24,791 nucleotides of DNA from a virus: the IMG/VR virus record IMGVR_UViG_3300046680_000014, positions 1 to 24,791 of that record, one strand, 5' to 3'. Positions 6,730 through 13,177 of the stretch are shown piece after piece. Under the pieces are notes generated by a model, which ran no database searches, was not told the origin of the DNA, and saw only the letters and a list, made by a program, of their open reading frames with translations. The first letter of the stretch is position 1; the number at the start of each line of letters is the position of its first letter. The translations under genes and the position numbers were made by a program.

Positions 6730-7412
6730 CGTGTTTGTAATATGTGCTTGTGGTATGCATCAACCGTGACTGGTACGATGGGTTCGATAAGTTTCAACAT
6801 TGCTTCGGCATACACACGAATCTCTTTCTGTGCATGGGAGTGCAGACGCAGACCCAAGAACTTGATCAGATTGTGCAGATTTACCGTTGCAAACATATGG
6901 CTGTAGGTATTCAATGGCAACACACCACGGGCCAGTTCACGCGGACAACCCATTTCGATCAGATCATGGTATGTCTGGAAACAATCTTCGCACTGCCGAA
7001 GGATCATGTTTCGGATCACATCAGCTTCGGGATGCCGTTCGTCCGTGCGCATCTGCTTGTTGTCCTTCGACTGTTCCGTGATGTCAGCCGGGATCGGGAC
7101 GTAGAATTCTTCCGGTAGTTCAGCATAGCGACCGGAGATTTCGTTGTAGGCCCATGTGCGATGACGATGCCACTGACGGAACACGAAGATCGGGGCTTTC
7201 ACTTCAAACGTGAACGTGACCGCTTCAAATGGGCTTGTGTGGTGATTCTTGACCAGATAGTTGATAAGCTTGGCATCTTTGCCAGCGTCCTCGCCAGTGC
7301 GCCATTCTGCGTCATAGCTGACGCGTGCGTTGCGGACGATGGAGAGGTCAGAACCCATATGTTCGATCAAACGAACTTTGCCGTGGTCGAGAAGATCAAT
7401 TGCTTGTTGCAT
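6726..7412 (-). CDS. thyX: Flavin-dependent thymidylate synthase
   Basis: ThyX makes dTMP from dUMP using methylene-tetrahydrofolate, FAD and NADPH. At 228 residues it has the family's usual length. The signature reads RHRTWAYNEISGRY (residues 83-96) against the canonical RHRxxSxNExSxR, so the first Ser is Ala88, while Glu91, Ser93 and Arg95 are kept. Other hallmarks are HHTSPFE, VKAPIFVFRQW, PRELARGVLP and LGLRLHSHAQKEIR, which hold the FAD- and dUMP-binding arginines. T4 itself uses the unrelated ThyA-type enzyme, so this phage differs from T4. The gene lies upstream of two small genes and the MazG-like gene with 4-base overlaps, fitting dNTP supply together with NrdA/B and dCMP deaminase. 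Confidence 0.96.
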   Translation of the reverse strand: MQQAIDLLDHGKVRLIEHMGSDLSIVRNARVSYDAEWRTGEDAGKDAKLINYLVKNHHTSPFEAVTFTFEVKAPIFVFRQWHRHRTWAYNEISGRYAELPEEFYVPIPADITEQSKDNKQMRTDERHPEADVIRNMILRQCEDCFQTYHDLIEMGCPRELARGVLPLNTYSHMFATVNLHNLIKFLGLRLHSHAQKEIRVYAEAMLKLIEPIVPVTVDAYHKHILQTR

Positions 7413-7417
7413 GTGCT

Positions 7418-7765
7418 TTATAAAAATCCAAAATCTGTTGTAGTTCTTCGATACCTTGCGTGTTGCAGGAGGGTTTGAAGATCGGAATGATATTTACGCC
7501 ACTCGTCAGGACTGAAGACGATCAGGTCCAAGGCGAACTCACGGTTCATATCACTATTCGTGAAGTCTCTGAATGCCGATTGCTTCTTATCGAGAATCGC
7601 GCGGCCAAGTCCATACGTCAGATCGCGTTGGACACACTCTTTCAGCGCCTTCTCGTCCAGCGTCAGTTGCTTCTCGAACGGACCATCGAGGACGTACCGG
7701 GCATGAAGGAACGTATCGTCCGGCATCAGACGCAGGAGTTCAGCGCGATAGTCCGCGTCCGTCAT
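7418..7765 (-). CDS. Hypothetical protein
   Basis: A 115-residue protein of unknown function, largely helical and rich in charged residues (DADYRAELLRLMPDDTF; KALKECVQRDLTYGLGRAILDKK). It ends with a basic tail (LLQHARYRRTTTDFGFL). No membrane segment, signal or metal site is visible. I start it at the ATG 7765-7763 because this overlaps the upstream stop as ATGA; an alternative ATG four codons earlier (7777) lies inside the preceding gene. The stop is 5 bases before thyX. It has the look of a conserved phage protein, but I cannot name it. Confidence 0.7.
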   Translation of the reverse strand: MTDADYRAELLRLMPDDTFLHARYVLDGPFEKQLTLDEKALKECVQRDLTYGLGRAILDKKQSAFRDFTNSDMNREFALDLIVFSPDEWRKYHSDLQTLLQHARYRRTTTDFGFL

Positions 7766-7992
7766 TGTTGATAGCATTCCGGGTCAACGAATTCTTCGCG
7801 ACGCAGATCGATGTCGAGAGGATGAAGACCCATCGCGGCGGCATAGCCGTCGATCCAGCCCTCTGCGCGGACGACACCCTTCTCATGGTAGTAGTCGCCA
7901 TAGCGGACAACCTCGCGGCCATACATGACCACTGAGGCCCATTCGTAGTCCGCACCAGCGCGCGGCACATGTGTTCTGACTGTGAATTTCAT
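7762..7992 (-). CDS. Hypothetical small protein
   Basis: A 76-residue protein with no recognised family. It begins MKFTVRTHVPRAGADYEWASVVMYGREVVRYGDYYHEKG, suggesting a small beta-rich domain, then a helix (AEGWIDGYAAAMGL) and an acidic tail ending in CYQQ. It starts one base after the primase stop codon and its own stop overlaps the next gene as ATGA, so it belongs to the primase operon. There is no evidence for a role in replication beyond this position. Confidence 0.7.
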   Translation of the reverse strand: MKFTVRTHVPRAGADYEWASVVMYGREVVRYGDYYHEKGVVRAEGWIDGYAAAMGLHPLDIDLRREEFVDPECYQQ

Positions 7993-7993
7993 T

Positions 7994-9058
7994 TCAACAC
8001 TTCTTCCATCTGTCGAATTCTAGTTTTGCCTGTAGCCCGGAATACGTCCGGGAATCAATTTCCTTCATGTAGTCCACACCGTCTTTCGCCATGTCGTTGA
8101 TGTCTTTCTGCGTCAGACGTGGATTCCAGACGACCACGTTGTTACCATTCGCAATCGCCCGTTCCTGTATTCTACACACATCTTTGTTCCTTGGTTGATT
8201 ATCGAACACGATTGTTGTATCGCTCAAACCAAGGAAGTTGATCTTCCCCATACCCGTCCCGCCGACAGCAACAGCATTGGGAATGAACATCGAGTCAATC
8301 GGACCTTCTACCACGTACACCTTCTTGCTACGGTCGATGTCGTTGATGCCGAAGATCAGAGGCACATCATCTTTGACCTTGACGACCACGTACCGCAAAC
8401 TCTCACCCCGGATGGCCCGACAGGTGACGCCCGTCAGTTGACCCTTGGTGTCATAGAACGGCATCACAATGCGCGGTTCCTGAGACTTGATCCGACCTTC
8501 ATACCGTGCCGACAACTGAACGATGTCGAGCATATTCGGGATGAAGTACATCTTGTGCAACTGGTCCTTTGGAATCTTCCGATCCAGCGCATACCGGACA
8601 GCTTCATGCTCACCCGGCAGACGGTCTAAACGGTCCATCAGGCCGTCGAGAAGGCTTGGCGGCGGTGCAACTACCTTCTTGGCAAACCGGGCCGCTGTAT
8701 CGGTCTTGGCGAGGTTCTTGATCAGTTCATCGTCTTCTACTCGTTCTACCTTCTCTACTTTCTTGCGGACACCTTGGTTCTTCTCTTGATAGCACTCACG
8801 GCGGTACTCACCGTAGACGACAGGATCGACCGATTCGAGGAACGCGCCGAAGTGCATCGATGCGCCGCAGTTATGGCAGCTATAGAACAACTTCTGTTCT
8901 TTGGCGAACAGGTATCCGCGTGCCTTGTACTTGTTGGTCTTTGAATCGAGACAGATAGGACACCGGAAATTCCACAGAGTGGCGTCCTTCTTCTTGAACT
9001 GCGAGAGACGGCCAGCAATGTAGCTGACATACTTCACGTCGATGTAGAGCGCTGTCAT
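7994..9058 (-). CDS. 61: DNA primase, T4 gp61-like
   Basis: A DnaG-type primase of the T4 gp61 group (354 residues, close to gp61's length), which makes RNA primers for the lagging strand with the gp41-like helicase. The N-terminal zinc ribbon has Cys33-Cys36 (CPIC) and Cys61-Cys64 (CHNC). The Toprim region has VYVVEGPIDSMF with catalytic Glu251 and Asp255, and IVFDNQPRN with Asp286 in place of a full DxD, which resembles other T4-type primases. It is the first gene after the promoter at 9094-9122, with a leader of about 29 bases, so it may be expressed apart from the helicase gene 6 kb away. Confidence 0.95.
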   Translation of the reverse strand: MTALYIDVKYVSYIAGRLSQFKKKDATLWNFRCPICLDSKTNKYKARGYLFAKEQKLFYSCHNCGASMHFGAFLESVDPVVYGEYRRECYQEKNQGVRKKVEKVERVEDDELIKNLAKTDTAARFAKKVVAPPPSLLDGLMDRLDRLPGEHEAVRYALDRKIPKDQLHKMYFIPNMLDIVQLSARYEGRIKSQEPRIVMPFYDTKGQLTGVTCRAIRGESLRYVVVKVKDDVPLIFGINDIDRSKKVYVVEGPIDSMFIPNAVAVGGTGMGKINFLGLSDTTIVFDNQPRNKDVCRIQERAIANGNNVVVWNPRLTQKDINDMAKDGVDYMKEIDSRTYSGLQAKLEFDRWKKC

Positions 9059-9093
9059 GAACCAGAAATGCCTTGTGAGAAACGATAAACAGC

Positions 9094-9122
9094 ATTATCG
9101 CACAAGTCCGGGAATGTTGCAA
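9094..9122 (-). promoter_or_regulatory. Sigma70-type promoter for the primase unit
   Basis: On the minus strand TTGCAA (9122-9117) and GATAAT (9099-9094) are spaced 17 bases, with TGC before the -10 (extended -10). The spacer contains ATTCCCGGA, shared with the promoter at 22402-22430 (and partly with 18316), and GC follows the -10. It sits between the terminator at 9137-9158 and the primase ATG. The expected start is near 9087. Confidence 0.8.
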
Positions 9123-9136
9123 GCCCCAGAAACGAC

Positions 9137-9158
9137 AAAACCGCCCGAAGGCGGTCTT
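9137..9158 (-). terminator. Rho-independent terminator with UUCG loop
   Basis: In the minus-strand RNA the stem ACCGCC / GGCGGU closes a UUCG tetraloop and is followed by UUUUGU. It lies 16-37 bases after the stop of the membrane/coiled-coil gene (9174) and just before the primase promoter, so it would end the late virion unit and insulate the early unit. The U tract is short, so read-through is possible. Confidence 0.8.
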
Positions 9159-9173
9159 GATCCCATGTCTGGG

Positions 9174-9671
9174 TTATCCTGCATGTCCAATCCCGAAGAC
9201 CGGTAAAAGTTTCTCGATGATGAATCCCACGGCCAGAGCACCACCCATCAGGATGTAGCGCCAGCGTTCGAGGGCTTCCACCCGCTTGACCAGTGCTTCG
9301 TGCTGATTGTCCTTCTTCTTGTCACCGTTCTCGATGTCGTCCTTGACGCCCTTGATTGCGCCCATGAGACGATCCTCCGTCTTGGTGATGTCCGTCGAAA
9401 TCTCTTTAATGGTCGAAGCCAATTTCCCCTCCAACGCATTAATGTCCGTCTGTAGTTCTGCACGTCGCGTCTCTACAAGTCCGTGAATTTCGTTGTCAAT
9501 CTGTTCCAGTCGCGCAAGGCGTTGTTCGTGCAAGGCAAGCATCTTCGTGATGTCATTGCCAAGTCCAGTTAGTTTTTCAATCGCATTGTCAAGCTTCGTG
9601 ACAATCTGCGTGGTCTGCACCGTGTCACGCTTCAACAGCGCAACATCCATCTCCATTGAATTATCGCCCAT
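9174..9671 (-). CDS. Coiled-coil protein with C-terminal membrane anchor
   Basis: A 165-residue protein (from the ATG at 9671). Residues 10-135 are almost entirely a charged, heptad-rich helix (KLDNAIEKLTGLGNDITKM; ISTDITKTEDRLMGAIKG). A basic RVEALERWRY stretch follows, and then a C-terminal hydrophobic segment (ILMGGALAVGFIIEKLLPVF). This is a tail-anchored coiled-coil architecture, as in XhlA-like or other phage membrane-associated proteins. A lysis or membrane role is possible but unproven. A longer reading starts at TTG 9680, but AAGG is better placed for the ATG at 9671. It is the last gene of the late-type unit and is followed by a terminator. Confidence 0.78.
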   Translation of the reverse strand: MGDNSMEMDVALLKRDTVQTTQIVTKLDNAIEKLTGLGNDITKMLALHEQRLARLEQIDNEIHGLVETRRAELQTDINALEGKLASTIKEISTDITKTEDRLMGAIKGVKDDIENGDKKKDNQHEALVKRVEALERWRYILMGGALAVGFIIEKLLPVFGIGHAG

Positions 9672-9912
9672 GATTATCAACCTTCTTGCGCGGACTACGC
9701 TTCCTTGCAGGGCTTTTCGGCTTCACTGCGACCGTACCGGGGACTTCTTTCTTGGGACCGGGCTTACGCTTCGGTGTAGGCTTCTTCGGCTGTTCCTTTG
9801 GTTGTACTACCGGTTTAACTGGCGCAACAACTTCTGCCGGTTGAAACGGTTGAATCACCGTGGGTTGCTTCTTCGAGAAGAATGCTTTCACCTTATGGAT
9901 GATGGTCTTCAT
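9661..9912 (-). CDS. Small lysine/proline-rich basic protein
   Basis: An 83-residue, very basic protein with repeated Pro-Lys patterns (KEQPKKPTPKRKPGPKK; KSPARKRSPRKK) after a short amphipathic start (MKTIIHKVKAFFSKK). The composition resembles the tails of histone H1-like proteins, so non-specific nucleic-acid binding, or packaging or compaction of DNA, is a reasonable guess. No folded domain is visible. The start ATG at 9912 overlaps the upstream stop as ATGA, and its 3' end overlaps the next gene by 11 bases. It lies in the late-type unit, consistent with a virion or DNA-associated role. Confidence 0.72.
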   Translation of the reverse strand: MKTIIHKVKAFFSKKQPTVIQPFQPAEVVAPVKPVVQPKEQPKKPTPKRKPGPKKEVPGTVAVKPKSPARKRSPRKKVDNHGR

Positions 9913-10454
9913 ACGATTGGTTTACTCCGTGTTTGGATTTTAGGTTTCTTCTTGACGACGACAGTTGTGTTGTCATCGCCTGTGCCAGCCACGGCGGGAC
10001 CAGTAGCATTTGCGGCAACAGTACCGCCAGCCACAGCACCCGCATCCTCGCGGAACACCATGAATGACTTTAGGGGTAGGTCATCATTCAGGAAGGCTTC
10101 AACCAGTTCGGTATCCAGACCATCCATCTCACGTACTTCAAAGAACATTGATTCAAGATCGACGGGTTCGTGATCCATGTCGGCACACTCTTTCAGTAAC
10201 GCTAGTGCCGCAGCGTAAGACACATACTGCTTGTTTACCGGCGACTTCTCGATGATACGTTTCAGTCGGAAGCACAATCGAGTCAATGTCGTATAACAGT
10301 TTCTTTCATGTTTTGTTGGTAACTGATTGTATTTACGCAGAGGATTTCCGTGTGCATCGATAATCCCCAATGTGTATGCTTGCTGCTTGGGCCACGGCGT
10401 GGTGAGAATGCGCAAGATACGATGTGTGATGCGGTCGTCAATAGCGGTTTGCAT
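9909..10454 (-). CDS. Conserved T4-type phage protein of unknown function
   Basis: A 181-residue protein. The N-terminal half (RILRILTTPWPKQQAYTLGIIDAHGNPLRK... LTRLCFRLKRIIEK) matches a pattern I associate with a conserved family in T4-like phages of bacteria and cyanobacteria ('TTPF..W.A..LGIID..G'). No function is known to me. The C-terminal 50 residues are Ala/Gly/Thr-rich (AGAVAGGTVAANATGPAVAGT) and then basic, likely a disordered tail. I use the ATG at 10454, which has AGGA at good spacing, rather than the TTG at 10469. It is downstream of the Ig-like virion gene and a second conserved T4-type gene, suggesting a virion or assembly role by context only. Confidence 0.78.
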   Translation of the reverse strand: MQTAIDDRITHRILRILTTPWPKQQAYTLGIIDAHGNPLRKYNQLPTKHERNCYTTLTRLCFRLKRIIEKSPVNKQYVSYAAALALLKECADMDHEPVDLESMFFEVREMDGLDTELVEAFLNDDLPLKSFMVFREDAGAVAGGTVAANATGPAVAGTGDDNTTVVVKKKPKIQTRSKPIV

Positions 10455-10462
10455 GAGGTATC

Positions 10463-10867
10463 CTAACAACCTTGTCGGTTGAATTCGCGCAATGCCGTGA
10501 CCACGTTCATGTTGATGGAGATGTCGCTATCATGGAGAGTACGCTTCGTAGACAAATGAATCTCCGAAGGCAATCGATTGATATAGATCAGGAACGGGAC
10601 CAGTATCGGCCAGTGCTTCTCTGCGACACGATAGAACAACAGGTTCGTCGCGGCGTCATTGAATAGATTGTAGAGAACGACGAGATGGTTCAGGATCAGG
10701 TTGACCCGCATCTCGCCGCTTTCTTCGAATTTGTTCAGAAGTCGATTCAGGTATTTAAACCGTTGCAAGTCCTCGCGGAATTCTTGCACTCCTAAACAAT
10801 TAGGATCATCGTAATGCTTGATTGCGAAGAACTCGAAATTGTCTTCAGTTAAATCGACTTTAGTCAT
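10463..10867 (-). CDS. Conserved T4-type phage protein (YDDP..LGVQEF family)
   Basis: A 134-residue, mostly helical protein. Its core AIKHYDDPNCLGVQEFREDLQRFKYLNRLLNKF...LILNHLVVLYNLF...LLFYR...PFLIYINRLP is a pattern I recognise from a conserved uncharacterised family in T4-like cyanophages and related myoviruses ('HYDNP.C....EF.EDL.RFKYI.RL'). The hydrophobic stretches are amphipathic helices rather than membrane spans. It sits between the Ig-like virion protein and another conserved T4-type gene, all on one late-type transcript. Function is unknown; structural or assembly roles are possible from context. Confidence 0.85.
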   Translation of the reverse strand: MTKVDLTEDNFEFFAIKHYDDPNCLGVQEFREDLQRFKYLNRLLNKFEESGEMRVNLILNHLVVLYNLFNDAATNLLFYRVAEKHWPILVPFLIYINRLPSEIHLSTKRTLHDSDISINMNVVTALREFNRQGC

Positions 10868-10876
10868 CTTCTTTTA

Positions 10877-11395
10877 TTACGCGGTCACGATGCCCGTAGT
10901 AGCCGGAACCGTGAATGTGAGTGCAGCAGCGGCCACAGGCTGACCACCCGAACCAGCGACCACATCAACGACCTTCGACTTGCCCTTGCCGACCGTATTC
11001 AGGTCAATCGTGTTCGCCACAGTGATGCCCGTATTCGGAACATCGCCAGCCACGAGAACGTAGGTGAACGTGAGAATCTTGAACGTTGCGTCGAGACTGA
11101 CGAACTGTGCTTGACGGGTGTTCGCGCCGATAGTCAGGTCGATTGACGGCGTACCGGAAACCGACATAGCTTCAGTCGATGTCACAGTGAACGTCAGGGT
11201 GTCGCCAGCGTGATACGTGGCGTTTGCCGGGACTGCCAGCGTGAAGGTCGGCACAACGAGTGCATCGACGTTCTTCGTGGTCAGAGCGCGGATCGTGACA
11301 AGTACTTCGCCCGTAACCGGGTGTACCCAACCTTTGGCGGATGCAACCGCGTCAGGACGGAACGTTGGGGGAGTTGAGAGTGTCCATGAAGACAT
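10877..11395 (-). CDS. Ig-like virion decoration/structural protein
   Basis: A 172-residue secreted-looking beta protein with no signal peptide. After an N-terminal segment (STPPTFRPDAVASAKGWVHPVTGEVLV) comes one bacterial Ig-like repeat: FTLAVPANATYHAGDTLTFTVTSTEAMSVSGTPSIDL...FTYVLVAGDVPNTGITVANTIDLN, a pattern found in large adhesins and in phage capsid or tail decorations. Thr, Val and Ala dominate and there is no cysteine. The ATG at 11395 is preceded by AAAGGA at good spacing and, about 35 bases upstream, by the late-promoter octamer GATAAATA. It is probably on the capsid surface or tail and might bind cell-surface or mucus glycans, as proposed for other phage Ig-like proteins. Confidence 0.82.
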   Translation of the reverse strand: MSSWTLSTPPTFRPDAVASAKGWVHPVTGEVLVTIRALTTKNVDALVVPTFTLAVPANATYHAGDTLTFTVTSTEAMSVSGTPSIDLTIGANTRQAQFVSLDATFKILTFTYVLVAGDVPNTGITVANTIDLNTVGKGKSKVVDVVAGSGGQPVAAAALTFTVPATTGIVTA

Positions 11396-11428
11396 GGTTG
11401 TATCCTTTTGTGTGGTTGTAAACGACAA

Positions 11429-11436
11429 TATTTATC
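11429..11436 (-). promoter_or_regulatory. T4 late-type promoter octamer
   Basis: GATAAATA on the minus strand, 7 of 8 matches to TATAAATA and identical to the octamer before the spanin genes. It is about 34 bases upstream of the Ig-like protein's ATG, a proper distance for a late start. It directly abuts the -35 of the opposite-strand promoter at 11437-11465, so the two may interfere. Confidence 0.65.
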
Positions 11437-11465
11437 TTGACAAGAATCCCCATCATTGATATAAT
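11437..11465 (+). promoter_or_regulatory. Perfect-consensus sigma70 promoter on the opposite strand
   Basis: TTGACA (11437-11442) and TATAAT (11460-11465) are separated by exactly 17 bases, with TGA before the -10 giving an extended -10, and GC after it as in this phage's other promoters. All 12 hexamer bases match consensus. It points rightward, against every gene in the window, and would start an RNA near 11472 that crosses the non-coding stretch and runs antisense to the genes at 11595-13116. Confidence 0.75.
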
Positions 11466-11594
11466 GCTGTTCGGGGTTCATGTAGTTAAAAACTAGTTCA
11501 AGAACAAGTTCGAATAAAACTAGTCTTCTGAGCGAAGCGAAGTCGCCGTCAGGCGAAATATGATGTTCAATAGTGCGTGCATTGCATATAATAT
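11466..11594. other. Non-coding stretch with inverted/direct repeats
   Basis: There is no credible gene on either strand. The stretch contains two copies of ACTAGT (11492-11497 and 11519-11524) flanking an imperfect palindrome around GAACAAGTTC. It also has a G/A-rich GAGCGAAGCGAAG and a small hairpin TCGCC-GTCA-GGCGA (near 11543-11556). A weaker late-type octamer (minus-strand GCTAAATA, 11592-11599) lies at its right edge. It could be a small RNA driven by the promoter at 11437-11465, the leader of the Ig-like gene, or a protein-binding site. Confidence 0.45.
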
Positions 11595-11870
11595 TTAGCT
11601 TTTCTGAACATCCGACTTCAAAGATTCCAGTAACAATTTCGCAGTCGTTGCTGGCTTATCGCACCGTTCCCAATCGAATTTCCGACCCCACGACAGCCAC
11701 CATGTATCGCTCATGGGGTTCCGTGTCAGGAACAGGTAATCCCCACGCTTGCGCACGTTGAACGTCTTGGTCCCGATCAAGGGCCACTTCACGCCAAGTT
11801 CAAACAGACGCAATTGCACCTGTCGATTCCAGTACCAATTCCCCGTTTCAATTTTACATTCTTGTAACAT
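11595..11870 (-). CDS. Hypothetical protein
   Basis: A 91-residue protein of unknown function, rich in Trp (WYWNRQ, WWLSWGRKFDWERC) and basic residues. It reads as a small beta-type fold (TKTFNVRKRGDYLFLTRN) with a C-terminal helix (ATTAKLLLESLKSD). I do not recognise a family. The ATG at 11870 is preceded by AGGAAGAAAG, a good ribosome-binding site. It lies after a terminator (11903-11931) without its own clear promoter, so its expression may depend on read-through. A rightward RNA from the promoter at 11437 would be antisense to it. Confidence 0.7.
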   Translation of the reverse strand: MLQECKIETGNWYWNRQVQLRLFELGVKWPLIGTKTFNVRKRGDYLFLTRNPMSDTWWLSWGRKFDWERCDKPATTAKLLLESLKSDVQKS

Positions 11871-11902
11871 CTTTCTTCCTCAGTAGTCCTCTACTTATTC
11901 AC

Positions 11903-11931
11903 CAAAAAGAAAAAGGGAACCGAAGTTCCCC
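11903..11931 (-). terminator. Rho-independent terminator with UUCG loop
   Basis: The minus-strand RNA has GGGAAC-UUCG-GUUCCC followed by UUUUUCUUUUU, a classic strong terminator. It begins 7 bases after the stop of the 392-residue gene and ends that one-gene unit. On the plus strand there is no matching T tract, so rightward transcription would not be stopped well. Confidence 0.9.
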
Positions 11932-11937
11932 TGTTCC

Positions 11938-13116
11938 TTACTGCTTTGCTGCTCGGGTGATTACAGTCTGCTTGACACCCTTGTATTCATCGTGCTTCTT
12001 GATCGTCGTCTTCAGGTCCATCACTTCACCCACATCGCCAATCTTCTTCGAAGCAAACCAGATGAACGTCCGGCCATCTTCATCTTCGAAGCCCGTCACG
12101 AACGACATACCGAAGTTCGTTTCAACCGGCGTGCAGCGGACCAATTTCAGGCCCTTCAGGACGACGCGCTCGCCAACCGTACCAACCCACTCATTCGTCT
12201 TGACGGCGGCTTCAGCGGCCTTCTCAACCGACTTCAGGTACATGTTCACGCCAGCGACCACGAACGAGAACATCTTGACCGGCGCGTTCACTTGCTTGAT
12301 TGCCAGTTGCAGGTTGTAACCGAAGTCGTCACGCGGGTTCAGATCATTCAGGAAGGCCAGAACCTTCTCCACTTCGCCCGATTCATACACCGGCGTCAGT
12401 TCTGCCACCGGGTACAGTTCCTTGCGGTCCTTCGGGTTCGTCCGGGCAACCCATTCGACAGTCGCGATCATGTCGTCATTCAGTTCGCGGGCCATCTTCT
12501 TCGACTTGTAGCCCCACTTCTTGATCAGGACCAACGATTCAGCGATCAGGTCACGCACGCCGTAGACGAAGGCTTCACGCGGAGCACGTTCGCAATCTTC
12601 GTCCAACGTGTCACCCGACGACAGGGTATGGAAGCTTTCGAGGTAGGCCAGCAGCGATCCCACATCGATGTTCGGGAGGAAGTCTTTCAGGCACGACTTG
12701 CCAACCAACTTCTGTTCGCCCGTCTCGACGTTTTGCAGCAGGTACACCAGCGAACGACCACGTTTCATGTTGCAGTGTTCGCAGATCATCTTCGTCGTGC
12801 GCAGACCTTCAACGGCGTCGAAGTGGGGTTGCGTGTACACGAAGTTCGAACCCGGCACTTGCGACGGTTCAACCTTCGAGTGAATCGCCCAACCGCCGAT
12901 GCGCGGGATTTCGCCCGTCAGTTCAACCGACACAACGTTGATCGAGAACTTCTCGCGTTCGCCCAGAGCGTTTTCGCGGGTGAATTCGCGGGCTTCGATG
13001 CCCGTCTGAGCGACCGTGATCAGCGGAAGGCCAAGCTTCGTAGCCTTGTTGTTGAACTTCTTGACGCGGACGTAGAGGTCTTCGACACGGTATTCAGCGA
13101 TGTGCAGTTGGGTCAT
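11938..13116 (-). CDS. Large-phage protein with CxxC zinc site, unknown function
   Basis: A 392-residue protein. Residues 1-105 are beta-rich. A putative zinc site follows, with Cys112 and Cys115 (ICEHCNMKRGRSLVYLL) and a later GKSCLKDFL cysteine near residue 142. A helical middle comes next, then a C-terminal beta domain (GERVVLKGLKLVRC...DEDGRTFIWFAS...TTIKKHDEYKGVKQTVITRA) that looks OB-like. I have seen this C-H-x-C...G..CL.DF arrangement in proteins of large phages and plasmids, but no function is established to my knowledge. It has a private consensus promoter and terminator and GGAG 8 bases before the ATG, implying strong, separate, probably early expression. Codon use looks more GC-rich than in its neighbours. 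Nucleic-acid binding is a guess. Confidence 0.85.
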   Translation of the reverse strand: MTQLHIAEYRVEDLYVRVKKFNNKATKLGLPLITVAQTGIEAREFTRENALGEREKFSINVVSVELTGEIPRIGGWAIHSKVEPSQVPGSNFVYTQPHFDAVEGLRTTKMICEHCNMKRGRSLVYLLQNVETGEQKLVGKSCLKDFLPNIDVGSLLAYLESFHTLSSGDTLDEDCERAPREAFVYGVRDLIAESLVLIKKWGYKSKKMARELNDDMIATVEWVARTNPKDRKELYPVAELTPVYESGEVEKVLAFLNDLNPRDDFGYNLQLAIKQVNAPVKMFSFVVAGVNMYLKSVEKAAEAAVKTNEWVGTVGERVVLKGLKLVRCTPVETNFGMSFVTGFEDEDGRTFIWFASKKIGDVGEVMDLKTTIKKHDEYKGVKQTVITRAAKQ

Positions 13117-13148
13117 TTGGTGCGCTCCGTTGTTTAGCCAGTGAGTGA

Positions 13149-13177
13149 ATCATAAACAAAAAGCCCAAACGTGTCAA
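13149..13177 (-). promoter_or_regulatory. Strong sigma70 promoter embedded in a terminator
   Basis: On the minus strand a perfect TTGACA (13177-13172), a 17-base spacer and TATGAT (13154-13149). The predicted start is near 13142, 26 bases before the ATG of the 392-residue gene. The spacer is the 3' arm and U tract of the terminator at 13158-13208, so the same bases end one transcript and start the next. Confidence 0.85.

Noticed and set aside
7491-7498. Late-promoter-like CGTAAATA on the minus strand
   Set aside because: It is a weak match inside a coding gene upstream of thyX, which is not expected to be a late gene.
10752-10759. Late-promoter-like TTTAAATA on the minus strand
   Set aside because: It is inside a conserved coding gene and about 300 bases from the next start codon, so probably chance.
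11281-11481. 66-codon minus-strand frame overlapping the Ig-like gene
   Set aside because: It overlaps a well-supported virion gene in another frame and reads as random sequence; the first 30 codons sit in the leader.
11992-13137. 381-codon open frame on the plus strand
   Set aside because: It is antisense to the 392-residue gene, Arg/His-rich in composition, with no ribosome site; a shadow frame, even though the plus-strand promoter at 11437 points toward it.
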